This document shows positions 37,711-50,070 of a DNA stretch of 64,000 bases, in pieces. The stretch covers positions 248,001-312,000 of the forward strand of contig JABWDB010000011.1 of NCBI GenBank assembly GCA_019614645.1. The letters run 5' to 3'. This stretch comes from Stratiolaelaps scimitus. Its lineage: Eukaryota; Arthropoda; Arachnida; Mesostigmata; Laelapidae. Position 1 is the first letter of the stretch. Every line of letters begins with the position of its first letter. The position numbers and the translations under genes were made by a program. The notes under the pieces are model-generated. The model was not told the origin of the DNA. It made no database searches and was given only the letters and a program-made list of their open reading frames with translations.

Positions 37711-38757
37711 CATGTATTCGAAATTGTGACGCGTACCTCTAGGAGGGCCAACTGAATATTACGCTCATTTTAGCCAGTAAAACCAATCTTTACGTGTAAT
37801 TAGTCAACATGTTACATGATGTAGGTCGTCATGTGTGCATGTCCACTGTGAAACATGGGTTTAGCTGAAGATATACCCTTACAAATGGTACGAGAGACCT
37901 CTTGCATTTAGATACGAAGTCGAATGCAATGAAGCAGTTAGTAATGATATCTTAGAGGAACTCATCGTCGAAGAAACGTCAACATGATTTAGTCATGTTA
38001 AAGAGACTGAAGAATAACCTACACCTAAGCGAGGTCTAGGTCTTCGCTGCGATTAAAGCTTTCACTATAAGCTAATTGAACATATTGTATGTGTGCTCCT
38101 GACTACGCAGGGCACACATACAACGCTTCAAGTAAACAATCAACGTTTACAGAATATGACGAACTTAATCAGTTTCAATTTAAAAATCTTGTTTATTTTC
38201 AGGACGGCAATATACATAAGCTTTAGCTCTCGATAAAAAATAAAAAAATAAAAGGGTATTTTTGCACCTTAGTTCACACAGATAACAAAAATAACACAAA
38301 TGTACGATATTCGAAATGAAATTACACAGTTGACGATATCGCAACAAATATACATATATACATAATATAATATCATTCAAACATCACAGTGTCAACATGT
38401 AGCCGTCACACTTATCGCAATTATTTCACATAAAAAATTATTTTGCCACCTCAGCAAACTTTTTTGCTGACTTAAGTGAACGAATCTCGCGAGGAAGCGA
38501 TATCCAGACCGTTGGCAGCTGTCAAGCGAGGGCGTGTCGGCTAGATTCTCTCCTGTGGCGAATGGTATCACAAACTCAGTTGGTCGGCGGGCTGTTCCTT
38601 ACAGCCACTATCGGAAAAGTAATATCCGCAGGGACAGTACCTTTAGATCAAATCAATATGAGATACCTAGCCTTAGATTTCCCGAGGACTCGTATCAAAG
38701 AATCAAGGGTTTACAAATATTCATACCCGATGCGATAGAAATACTCCACAGTGATCC

Positions 38758-41700
38758 TCAATTGGGGATCCTTTCCAGGCACTGGCTGACGAAATATTTC
38801 GCTGCTTCGGAGATTTTCGCAGGGTTGGTATTGTTGGAATGGGTCGTCTTCGATCCCCAAGACAATTGACGACGCATGGCAGCCCGCAGAGTAAAATACA
38901 GCGAAACTTTGTCACCGTTTGCAATTAAGTCCTTTTCTTCTTTACAAGGCTCGGGAAGGAACGCACGAAACGCCAAAAATAGACGAAGTCTGCAGTAATA
39001 GCAAATAGACCGCCGTAATTTAACCGGAAGCCACAACGGCAACGGTTAGTGAATGGATTTAGTTCGAAACATAAGAACGCGCTTCTTTATATCGAACTTC
39101 TGGTGAAGGGTCGGTCTCATTATTGAATGGTGGAAGCAGACGATGTGCGCTGGCCTTGCTTTAAAACGAAATTCGGGCCAATGTTTCTAAACGACAGAGC
39201 CAGACCGTAAAATCATTGCTAGTAGGACTGATTTGAACACATATGGCACAAACCTGTTCTGAGTTGATTTTTGTTGTGCCCTCACGGACTAGCCTAACCG
39301 CAGTTTTGGAAACTTCTAGAGAGTTTAGGCAGGCACCCAAGCAAAGCCCCAATTACTATTTGTTCAATTCATACGTTTTTAACCTCCCCAATTAACTTTT
39401 GCCTTGCCTGCCAGTGACTACAAATTCAACATATTGCATCTTCAATGCGCATCTACTTACTCGCAATCGATGCTTGGAACGGATCCTTCCTCGTTACAGA
39501 TCGCCTTTTTCACCGATACTGCATTAGCCAGTATTAAGGCAAAGCTACTGAGTCTTTTGGGCTGCGTTGGCTCGTTCTCCACCCAGCCAAGTGCATCAGA
39601 GAGTGCCATGGGTATGATTGTGTAGTCCCTATTAATAGTTCTGACGTTTTCGTCAATGTCACACAGATTTCTACTCCGGTTAAAGACGTCGTTATCGAGC
39701 CTTCTCGCACCAATTACAGAACTGGTCTGCGAGATAAGATTTGATACAAAAGAGGGCGAATATATGAAACTGACTGATTTCGTTGAAAGTTGAGGCCATC
39801 CTTGGAGTCGGGCTATAGACTCATACCACGTTGCGTCGACAGTGAACTTCACGCTAAATAGAGCCCTCGAAAGCGAACAATAGATTCCGCTTCTTTGTGC
39901 CCACATGGCTAACCTTATTGTCCCTATCGAACTGTTTATTGCGGGGCATTCATTAAACGTTTTGCAATCGCTGGTAGAAACCAAAAAAGCCACTCGTAAA
40001 TACCGGTCTTTATAAACGTAATCATCTGCCATCTGTCTAATTCTCGTCCGAAGGAATTCTATGATATCTGTGCAACTTGCGTACAACGATTTCAGCAGTG
40101 TTTGTACTTTGGCGTTTTCTAGTGTCTCGTTGAATTGTGAAACAGATCCAGGAGCGTCGTTCTGTATGTCAACCTTGCCCTCCTCCCCCAACACCCCGTA
40201 GGCGAGCATCAGTGGATAGATCAGCCTTGGCAGATTTGGAATTCTTCTTAAATTTCTTGTTGTCCACCCACTATATTTCCTAAAGTCACGTGTAGTATAC
40301 GGATAGCCGATGTCACTCCCTTTAAGAATTTCGACGAGCTTCGCCATAGCACCATCACAATTCGCTAAAATAGCAACCAATGAATGATAGCGTGTTAGAG
40401 AAACCATTCCGTCAGTATCATACAGGTGTCCTGATAAGAGACTTCGCACAAGCGAATAGGAGTGTCCATTTGACCAATTTGACTGAAAAACTCTGAATTT
40501 CCAATATACCACAGGCAAGAGTCCATTCAAGTAATCTTCTAGCTAAACAAGTAGACTTTTAATTGCAGCAAAGAAATAAGGGGAATAAGATTTGTTGACA
40601 GACAAACGGGTAAATTAATAAAGGCTGAGGTCATACTTCGGACACCCCCCCTCTATTGGTTTCTTGTCTGGTCTAATAAAGGTACTCTTTCGAATGACAT
40701 GCATTTCATGGTTTGCATGACTATGGTCAAGGTCTAGAGAATTCTTGATTGGAAACTACACCGAGTGAACACTCGAACTTGAAATCAACTAAGCGAATAA
40801 ACCAATACCAAGTCACTGGATGGCATGTCGAGAAAACGGTAGATATTGAGAAAAGAGAGTGCGTCTTCAGAAATGGCTGAGGACCGAGAATGACCATGCA
40901 GGAAGGATTGAACAGGTTCGATGCTTGAAGCTGGTATTCAAATAGACCGCGTCAAGTGCCGTATTAAATCAGAGGCAGCTAATATGTCTAAATTCACTCT
41001 GCCTATTCCGTAGTCAGGCGATACCTCAACCTGCTTACCTTTCTTGAGAAAGCAGTATCCATTATAGAACACAGTTGTTCCTTGAAGGTCTTTAGGTACA
41101 ACGCAACCTTTTGAGCAAAATACACGGCCTTTGCTTACATAGCCGGCAAGACATGGATACAAAGTCATCAAGCGTCTGCAATTTTGATCCTTCATGCATA
41201 CCTGCTCTTCATCTGCCGTCAGTCCGATAAACCCATCCGATGTATCACCACCTGAGGGTGAAATGCAAGTGATGTTGGACCTAATTACGCAAAATGAATC
41301 AACACCACAACCAGGTATTCGACTCGAAAACTACTTCCGAGGTTTGACTAGCTAAAACACTTAATTTCTCGGGCAATCAATAGCAGGTAAGAACGTTAAA
41401 CTCCTTACTCACTTCGTAATAACAAATGATGATGAAATCAACATCTCTTAACTCAGATAACATTTCTATCGGAGTTGATACGCAGTCGCCAAGCCGCCAT
41501 TCTTCAGCTGTGATGTTATTCAACGGCAATTTAGTTATTATTTACCCGCCGATAATCGGCCGATACTTCCTCCCCCGATGTGTCCCTCTTAGACATTTCC
41601 CTCGGAGGTAATTTCCGCCAACTAAGGCCATTTTCGAAAAAAATCTGGCCCTAGAAAACTGACGTTGGTTCACAAGTCAACCCAACAGTCGTGTTTGCTC

Positions 41701-44700
41701 TCCTTGCGGAGTCATGGATATCTTCGCCTCAAATAATTTCCACTGTGCTTCGAAGAATTTCAAGATGTGCTTTTCTGCCGATAAATGTTTTAGTTTGTGC
41801 TTCGCCCTTGTCATGCGGTGTCGTGCGGTCACGTTTATAATATACTGAAATGAATTAATTTCAGTCTTGCGAATAGATATATATATATATATATCCAATG
41901 GTCGTCGTCAAGTGAGCACAATCTGTTGCCTTCGGCGTGAACAGACTGAGTCGCCGAAAGGTACTACTACAACTACTTTTCTAGGTAGTAGTAGTAGTAT
42001 TTGAATTTCATCGTCGATTTCTTCTTTCGCAGATTTGACGTTTCATTGGCTCGTCTCCGCGTCACTTGGGCCAATGCCGAATTCGATCAGTTGCATGTTC
42101 CATCTCGACTAATGACGGAGGCACGACAGCGCTTCTTGTGGTTAAAAACGGAAACGCACGAAGATCAGCCCAAAGGGCACTGGCGATCATGGTCAGCTGA
42201 CCATAGCGGACGGTTTCGATCGCAGCGCTTCTGTTGCGAGCCAGAATGCTGCCTTGGAGTGGGGCAACCGATAACCAGCGCCCCTGGTCTGATCTATTGA
42301 TAAGAGTGGGATCCTGGTAACCAATGGGTTAAAGTAATACTAAAGTGGTCCCGATCTACATTCTGGCGGTAACCATTCCAGAACATTACCCTCTGCATCT
42401 CATACTTGATAGAAAAGTGAGCACAGGGATACCTTACAAGTAAAGTTATCGTACATCTATTTGTTTGTGGGAGGTTGTTCCGCTCCATGATAAGCTTTAG
42501 GTGAAACCTCGCTTGAACTGCACCGCTAAGGTGCTGGTCAACAGTCACTCCCGGCAACTTCATATGTGCGGATTGTTCAAATTGCAGTTGATTGATTGTT
42601 GCAATTGATAGTTTCCCAGCCATTTCCAGATTACCGAATATGAGAATGTTTCCACTATACCGAAACACCACGATCCGGTTTTCATTTCTTTGAGCGTTAT
42701 TCTATTTCCGTCGATCGGGATGATGGCCAGCTTACACCATAAAAAGCATTCTTCTTCTTTCTTGGACTGATCAAGTCGAGTTCCCGAGTTCTTATTGCAT
42801 GGCCATAGTATTCTCGATAACGGAAATGCGAATTTGTGAGAACTCATCTACATACCTTTTGTTTCATGCAAAACCATTAGGGTAGTGGCAGATCCAAGTT
42901 TAGCTATCGAATCTAATATTTAGATCACGTCAAGAAGAGGTCCTCATGGAACCATGGATATGGATCTTGGCTGAAATGGCTGAAATATTGGCTCTGGGAG
43001 CTTTTAGACTGGAGGAAGAACACGGGAAATGGAAACATCCCATATCAATTTTTGTTAACATTCCCTTTACACCAAATGTCCAAACAAACTGAATGTCAAT
43101 GAACGTCTTCATATAGGTTTTTAATCTTCATACGTCCCGGGCACAAGACAATCTGCAAATGACTTTTATCAATCGAAATGTTGTAATTACTAGAACAGTT
43201 ACCATACTGTGATCTAAGGAGACTTATCTCTGTTTGTGTAAACTGGAAGCTGGAATAAAGGTTTCACAGTGACGTAGAGGACCTGTCAATTAGAGAGGGT
43301 CCACCCTTTGAGAAAGGTCACCGCGACTCAAAGTAGCCTATAACCCTCTTTATATAAGAGTTAAATGTAAATTCAATCTGTCCACATCGCCCAAATCTCA
43401 TAAATGCCTGGAGACAAAGTCAGCCGTGAGTCGGGTTGCAAAAAATGATTGTCTGCAACATATTAGTAAACGAACGCGTCTCGTTAACCTCTTGCATGTT
43501 GTTCTCCAGAGCTATCAAAATGTAGTTGCTTAGATCCAGGATTAAGAAATTGCAGGTAGTGTACATATCTTACTTTGACATGAGAAATCCTTGAGCGGCA
43601 TTGGATTCGAATTATGGCAGAAGACCGGACTCAATGTCTTGGCAACACACACGTACTTTAGGATATCGGTACAGGTCACGGTGCAAAGAGCCTCCGTCGC
43701 CACTTCCTCTAAATAGATAAGGTGTGTGTTAAAATGACATCGATGCTTATGAGCACCGGAGCATTACTCTAAAGGCGCACAGTACACTACCAGCGCCACG
43801 TATCGATTTGGCACGGCATGGATTCCTATTGAGATACAGTGGGAAACACAGAATCTGTGTCTTTCTCCTTTATTTCTTTCAACGAAACCACGACATTAAT
43901 GCAGAGACACATGGGTTCCCCTTGTCGAGCTCGTAGAGGTAGAGTTTTATTGGTTTATTAAAAAAACTGCATTTTTCACAATGATTTGAGTTCTCTTGTA
44001 TGGAGGGAGACTTGCAGTGTAGATCTGATTAAAACGGTGGCTGCCGTTACAGCTCATGTAATGCTAAGTTAAACCGCTAGGGTTGTCCCAGGGGATGAAA
44101 TTAGCGAATTCTAGATAATAGATCGTTGAACCCGGTGACGTGGTACATTCCGTGAGAGGACACGGAAGGTGCAAGGATTCGATCTCCACTGGTGCACATT
44201 GCCATTTAGCGGTTCGTCATACGAAGCAATGCAGAAATCTGTATCGTGGACGCTAAATGTTGGCTAAGAGACAGGTCGAAAACGAGCTTTGAGATATTAG
44301 ATTATTACACAGGTTTGCGGACCTTGAGGGACGGATCGTGCTTGTAGTGTGCGCGGCCTACAATATGCAGACTGACACCGGCTAACGGGGACTGTAGTTC
44401 GGTACCCTGGACGCATTCATCTGGTACACTCGGCAGACCCTAGGCTTGTAACCTAGGCGCAAACTCGTCCGATCGACCAGGGAGAGTATATTGTATCTAT
44501 ATAATCGGTTTTGGACGTCAGGATTGCTAGCGGCTTTCCACAGCGGCGATACGATGCATCGTCATTTTTTTGTATAATTTGAACACGAATATCTCGTACT
44601 TTATTTCACATTACACCCATTAGTTGCCATTATTATTATAGTTCAACTTGTTGTTCGCGGTGATCCTACATTTTTGTTTTCAATAAGTATTCTGCTTCGT

Positions 44701-47700
44701 GTATCAATTTATCTTTAATGACTGATGGCTGCGCAGAATGACTATTCCAATCATATCTTCATTTACAGCTACAACATGTGGAACATCAGTGATGGGGTAA
44801 CGTGCGGTTAATGGTCCTCTGGTAGCGCGAAGGCTTTGAAGCGACGTTGAAAAATACAGCGCTCATGATCCGAACCTATTTTAATGTTTTTCCAGAAGCC
44901 TTTCTTACTCAAACGTTCAACGTGCTCTATAATTATCTCTCATGAAATTTGTGTTGATGATTCGTTGTCAAACGGTCCTCAGTGCACACCTACAGCCCAA
45001 TGAATTATCTCTTTGAACGATCCCCGCGCCATTTGTTCATCAATCCCTTCAAGAAGTCGAGATATTGGAGAGCATTGAGTTTTTCGTTTGCGACTAATAT
45101 TTCGTAATGGCAAACGGCCTTGATATCCAGAGCGATTATCATCAACACCATTCGTCCGAATCTATCTGGCACTGCCACAGACGTTGCCGCTTCACCTTGT
45201 CGGAGCCACTGGTTTGCTTGGTCGTTTTCAGGAGGTCTATGCAGGCTAATCCATGTCTCGTCTATCGACACCGTGTGTTCCAAGCGACTGGTTTGTTGCG
45301 TAGAAGCCTTCAAATTAAATGTCGAATACTCCACACGCATTTTCATCTGGTCAGCACTCAGTTTATGGGGAACCCATTTTGCATTGGTTTTCTTCATCTT
45401 CAGTATATTGGTGATAATTCCACCACGTCGTCCGAGAAATCCCAGTTTCAGCCGACAAATACCCCATGGACCAAGCTCTAGTTTGCTCAAAAGCTGCCTT
45501 GATTCTGTCAATCCCTTCGTCCCTTGTCGCACCTGATTGCCGGTCCCCGCCTCGATGATTATCGCTGTCCAAATTTCCACTATTAAATCGCTTACACCAA
45601 CTTTGCACCGTTTGCAGGCATAAGGTAGGCCTACCGTACGCGTTCACTAATTGTCGATGGATTTCAGCTGGAGGGTGTCCTTGGAGAAACGAAAACATGA
45701 TGAGTTCCCGTTGATTTTTGGGGGAATTTGCACTTTTTGCAGTGTCCATCTTTCTGATCGTATTGAAAGCACTCGAAAGGAAGCCACTGTTGGTAGTTGT
45801 CGGCGGGCTGTCCGACGGTACCAACGCTTCAAAAGACTACAGAGCAGCTCAGCCAGCAGTGGGCATGTCGTTAAGCCATACTCACCAGCTTGTGCTTTCG
45901 TTAAAGCAAAGCCTCTGCCGTCGAGGTTTCTGAGCCGCAGAAACTGACCATGTTATTTCATTGATCAGCGTGTCCGGATACAAATCAATGTTCTGATTTT
46001 GGGGCGCTGGGATCAAAGCTCCCAGTTTCGGAATGATCGCTAATCCAGCCTCTTTACAAGGCCAGCGCTCGTTTGCTGAGAGGTTATCTCTGTGCAATAA
46101 TGATCGTTCTACCATGACTGGCACAGGCCATTAGATATTTTGTCTTTCTCTCCACGGGCATATTCTCCAGGTGTGACGTTGCATCGAAATTGCAACTCCT
46201 TTAATAAACCAATAAAGCTTTACCTTTACGTACCTTCAGCAGACACCTTGGACTCGAATATGTCGATACCGATTACGCATATCGATCCTTGTCTTAAAGT
46301 CTCCGACCACTAGCAGCGGGTCGGCGGGAGGGAGTACTGCGTGCCTGTCCCGGGTCAACCAGTGCTCTCAGTGCCCGCCAGTCGAACGTACTCTGCAACT
46401 ATGCTGCATCGGCCACTTTTAAGCACTACTATGTTTTCCTTTTTAAAAATAAAGGTGACCGAAAGATACTTTGATTTACCGGCCTATCCCGCCTGTTGTT
46501 GACGATCTGTATAAAGTCTCCGAAAAGGTAGCGATGTGCAGGCTAGAGAGGCATCTTAATCCGGCGAGTTTCTTCTCAGTATGCCAATTTAGTTTCTAGC
46601 GCTCCACTGAGCCCCTGGCACTCGCACAGCCCTGGAGGGAAATCGCTGAGGTTATTCTTCGACTGTCAACTCTGCCCTTGGCGTGACGCTGGATGTGGCG
46701 GCCTCCTTGAAATGACTGCGTCACTCGTTTTTCCTTCAAATACTAGAGTGTCTTGCCTGTCGGAGGTTGTCCGATGGTTTTACTTGCATCTCTCGGATAG
46801 GAGGCAGGCAATTTTATCTGGTAGGATTGAGGTGTTTGACCGCAGGTTCCGATGTCGCCCATGGTCACTGGTCTGGGTCTGATCATTTATGAAACACTTA
46901 GATGGACATGCTCATCTTGAAACTCGTCGTTCACAATGATGCTCTCCAAAACACTGTTTGATATGCAAGATTTACACCTTTTTTTTTTTTTTATTTCACG
47001 TGGCACTTTTTGCCTTCAAGATGATGAGAGGAACAATCGTCATGTTATTGTATTCCCAGTCATCGCTACCGTCACAAGATCTAACCGCCAGCCAACTACC
47101 TTCAAAGGACCACTCGTCATAAGACAATTGGGCCGCAATGTTCTTGCCCAACACTTAGCTGCAGTCTGGGTTTCACTCCTTCGTGAAATTAGAACCTTTA
47201 AATTTCGTGAGGAATTAGAACCCAATTAACTTCATCAGCTAAGTGGAAATATACATGGTAAGTTATTTAGCTGTGTTGCATACTCTAAGGAAGCGAATTA
47301 ACGTTGTGCTTTATTTAATTTAAAATAAGGCATATTACTGGAAACGACGATTATATATATATATATATATATATTATAATGTTGCTTAAAGGAATATTTT
47401 TACTCACTACATTTTTCCTTATAGATAGAAGTCACGAACGAGTACACGTCCTGAAAACAGCGCCCCGCGTAGCATACTCCATCAGGGCAAAAGGTTTGAG
47501 GATCATGGTCGCATTGGTATCGACAAAGTCCTCCGTCGAACAATTGTTCGGCGACGTTGCACTTACAGCTAGGTTTAAACCATCGTCTGGAGCAGGTTGC
47601 ATTGGCTTTCGTGCAGATGCCCTCTTCATCGGCGGTACAGGCTGTCGATGTTCCCGTTACGAGAGCTAGAAGAAAGTAAGCCGGGTCGGAGCGTCAGGTG

Positions 47701-48851
47701 TGGATAGAGAAAACCTCTCTAAGCCTTCAAAAATTCAAAGTGTGCACCACAGATCCAAGCTGTCAGGGAACTGGGAGCTTTTCAGATAACGAAGGTGCAA
47801 TAAACCGCAGTCAGTCCTTAACAAAATCGTTAACACAGTAGGTACCAGAAGAGAACAGTCAGCCCATGGATTAAGCAGACAGGGTACCTTCCGCGCAAAT
47901 CTTGGGCGATATGAAGAGTTGCAATGACCTGTGCCGACTCACCGAATTATGTGACCACTTAAGAGCAGTCAGTTCGCAAATCCGAGCCGATTAATTTTTA
48001 CTAGTCACTTAACACTCGGAAATTCGTAATATCGGGAAAAGTCTACCATGATTACCGGTAATTATTAAAATTGTATAATTTTCAAAGGCGATTTCCCTTA
48101 ATGAGAGCGTCTTTGTTTTGCACTATGACACAGAATGCGTATTTCAAGGCGTTACGAAATCATTTAATTTGACAACCTCTCGAAAGACTTACGTGTAAGC
48201 ACGTCGTAGAAGGTGTCCATATAGCAAGACACCAATTAGAAAAATTAAAATAAGACACACAATTTGCGACAATACCTGCAGAAGACAAAAACGCGAATAA
48301 GCAGTGGCATGGTTCGTGCATAGTCGTGCATGTTCACTTAAGTTGCGCTTACTCAAAACAACGGCGATTACCACAAGTAGACAGCATATCGTCCCCAAAC
48401 AGCAAAGAAGAACCTTGGAGCAGCGCCGTCGGGGCTTGGGCTCCGGGGGCGGGGTTGGAGGCTTGGGCCTTTTCTGCACATGTTTAGTATCCTTTCCGCG
48501 GATAGCTTCGTTATTTTTATGGAGCAAGGCATTTATGCTTTTCATGAAAACCTCGCTGGACTTATCTTCGACCTTATCATCGGTGCTAGCCGCCCTACGA
48601 TAGTTGGCAGGAGAGCCAGTCTTCACGTCGCCTACAGTCGTCGACTTCCTTGGTGCTGAAATGCCCACTTCATCCTCGTCTGTCGACTTCTTCCTTGGAG
48701 CTGCACTGACCATGTCACCTTCTGGCGTATCTGGCTTCCGTGGACCTGTAGTGGCCAGTTCATCTCGTGCCGTCCTTGTTCTCTTCGGATTTGTAGTGGC
48801 AATCTCTTCATCTTCTGAGATCTCTGTCTCTGTTTCAGTCATGGCAGCCAT
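38758..48851 (-). CDS. Cys-rich type II membrane protein family, copy B, 804 aa
   Basis: I do not recognise this family. Exons are 48851-48353, 47665-47408, 43708-43574, 41251-41039, 40538-39461 and 38989-38758; the phases agree and the total is 805 codons. ATG 48851 has an in-frame TGA two codons upstream. Residues 1-145 are hydrophilic, Ser/Thr/Lys/Glu-rich and semi-repetitive; 146-168 form one transmembrane helix (VLLCCLGTICCLLVVIAVVL), implying type II topology. Cys modules: 167-252 (11 Cys), 253-297 (5 Cys) and 298-368 (6 Cys), each one exon with phase-1 introns on both sides. Residues 369-804 form a large domain with many N-X-S/T sites and about 10 Cys, ending CLERIPN. No HExxH zinc motif is present, so despite similar size and topology I do not call it an M13 (neprilysin) peptidase. 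A TATA-like box lies at 48913-48920. Confidence 0.82.
42294..42847 (-). mobile_element. Non-LTR reverse transcriptase remnant
   Basis: Minus-strand frames contain HMKLPGVTVDQHLSGAV, resembling the lGv.vD..L motif that follows the catalytic core in non-LTR reverse transcriptases. This is preceded by VFRYSGNILIFGNLEMAGKL. Two overlapping frames indicate frameshifts. Lies in an intron of copy B and is absent from copy A. Confidence 0.5.
43935..43970 (-). repeat. SINE-like family 2, 3' tail fragment
   Basis: AGGTAGAGTTTTATTGGTTTATT and a following CTGCA are the reverse of the family tail AATTGCAGCTCCTTTAATAA...CCAATAAACCTTTACC. Confidence 0.4.
44131..44283 (+). repeat. SINE-like family 1, near full length
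   Basis: Begins CCCGGTGACGTGGTACATTC, has a B-box-like GGATTCGATCTCC, a body with CATTGCCATTTAGCGGTTCG and the 3' end CGTGGACGCTAAATGTTGGC...CGAAAAC. It matches the copy at 57961-58136 throughout. Probably a tRNA-derived, Pol III-transcribed SINE, by inference from the boxes. Confidence 0.65.
44405..44482 (+). other. tRNA-like sequence, tRNA-Thr(TGT)-like, probably not functional
   Basis: A 78-base stretch with terminal CCCTGG/CCAGGG pairing, an anticodon-arm-like CCTAGG-CTTGTAA-CCTAGG (7-base loop, TGT anticodon, T before and A after it) and a T-loop-like TCCGATC. The D arm and T stem pair poorly. It could be a decayed tRNA gene or the head of a tRNA-derived element. Confidence 0.3.
45005..45830 (-). 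mobile_element. Mariner-family transposase, frameshifted
   Basis: Two overlapping minus-strand frames join into a mariner-type transposase. The first (45824-45363) has the N-terminal helix-turn-helix region with HPPAEIHRQLVNAYGRP, VQSWCKRFNSG and LSAETGISRTTWW. The second (45580-45005) has KWVPHKLSADQMKMRVE and SIDETWISLHRP, matching the mariner WVPHeL and first catalytic-aspartate region (usually gDEKW). A possible second catalytic-aspartate stretch (DNESSTQ) follows out of frame just beyond 45005. A frameshift near 45.4-45.5 kb makes it inactive. Terminal repeats were not located. Confidence 0.75.
46188..46232 (+). repeat. SINE-like family 2, 3' tail fragment
   Basis: AATTGCAACTCCTTTAATAAACC followed by AATAAAGCTTTACC matches the tail of the copy at 29505-29620. 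Confidence 0.5.
46440..46900 (+). mobile_element. Non-LTR reverse transcriptase remnant
   Basis: Frameshifted plus-strand frames resemble the reverse transcriptase palm region. One contains YRPIPPVVDDLYKVSEKV (compare the YRPIs....y.K..E motif), another VRWFYLHLSDRRQAIL (the sYLsdRrq motif) and RRFRCRPWSLVWV. Several stops. Lies between mariner remnant and copy B exon 2. Confidence 0.6.
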
Positions 48852-48912
48852 TTCTCAAGAACTTACTTTGGCTGCTCAAATGTGATCATTTGCGAGCATC
48901 GCTACCCGGCTA

Positions 48913-48920
48913 CTTATATG
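48913..48920 (-). promoter_or_regulatory. TATA-like box of copy B
   Basis: Minus-strand CATATAAG lies 62-69 bp upstream of the ATG at 48851 in a GC-richer setting. The spacing suits a core promoter with a short 5' UTR. No equally good box was seen in front of copy A. Confidence 0.4.
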
Positions 48921-49379
48921 CTCTGATGTGAACGCCGGGCTACGAAGCCAGCGAAGACGATACGGCACGACAATGCCAACAGTAAACTTCAGATCACCGA
49001 CCAGACACATAAAATCGTCTATGATTAGCAGCGTTGTCATCCATCTGAGACTGAGCGGAGAGTCTAGAGACTGAGAACGGGCGGTTCGTCGACAACATTT
49101 CGTCGTGACACAGATTCGTAAATGGCTTTCTAATTTTTGTGATACCAGTATTCAAATTGACGATCATTTCCATGTACAGCGGTAAGCATAACGTATGGCA
49201 GGTTCGTATACCGTAAAATCTCTCTGTCGACGTCCTGGGGGGGGATCTTGAAGAAACGTGTCCGTTACAAGCTGCTAGCTGGCCCACTGACAAAGAGACT
49301 GCGTGAGTGCCCTCGCAACGGAACAACACATGTTTAGGAGCTGACGGTCCACAGAAACTGCCTGATGGTCCTTCTCAAG

Positions 49380-50070
49380 AACGTCCCGGAACGAATAAGT
49401 GGGCCCAGGAATCTAGCCAAGGTTATCCTTTATGCGGACGACTTAGTCGTTTACGGCCTCCAATAGGTTCCCGATCGAGCAAACCTTAGTGCGGCTACAC
49501 AGTAGTCTACAGTAGTCTCGGAGCTGGGTCTGACGATAAACTTGTCAAAGACAGAGGCAATGAAATTTCTAAGAGGATTAAGAATAGCCGCCGACGACAC
49601 CCTGTTCCTCGCCAGGACACCTCTCAAGTATAGGAATAGATTTTCGTAGTTAAGCCTGATCTTGTCTACTGGGGGCCGATGGTTCTCCGCTCGCATCGCC
49701 GAGAGATGCAGAAAGGCGGTAACTGCGGCGTGAACAATAAAATCGCCCCACCGGCTATTCCTGAAAACCGCCCCTAACCTTTCTGATCTCAAGGTTGCCC
49801 CTATAGAAGGCTCATCTGGGCGGACCTTACTGCCGCGAACCTCGAACAGTAAAACCCTGTTAAGGCCTCATACCTCAAGAGAGTGTTGGGATTACATCTG
49901 TTCACCCGCAACCGACTGCTTGCCGACTCGCCGCTGCCCTCGGAGGACCTTCGGCCGTCGTCGGCTCGACCTTGCAGAAACGGCAGCCTGCATCGCCAAC
50001 TGCGAGCGGTGGGAGCAAAAGCTCGCCGACGTCGACGAAAACCTCTTCAACTACGGGAGCCATGACGAAC
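49380..50070 (+). mobile_element. Non-LTR retrotransposon reverse transcriptase fragment
   Basis: The plus frame reads AKVILYADDLVVYGLQ (YADD at 49431-49442) and continues SELGLTINLSKTEAMKFLRG, the typical palm-to-thumb sequence of R1/I-type non-LTR reverse transcriptases. Stops interrupt it. Together with 50913-51460 it probably formed one plus-strand element. Confidence 0.75.

Larger units (their letters stand above)
36580..49180. repeat. Segmental duplication, copy B
   Basis: Partner of the block at about 22200-33150. Matching order runs from the retroelement-derived flank near 36.6-37.8 kb, through all six exons, to about 300 bp upstream of the first exon. Upstream of both genes the two copies still align with many substitutions, as at GTGATACCGGTATTGAAATT near 33010 and its counterpart near 49138. 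The duplication therefore probably included the promoter. Confidence 0.8.

Noticed and set aside
38758..48851. Assignment of the Cys-rich family to M13 neprilysin-like peptidases
   Set aside because: Size and type II topology fit, but there is no HExxH or downstream ExxxD zinc site, and the C-terminus does not match the family end.
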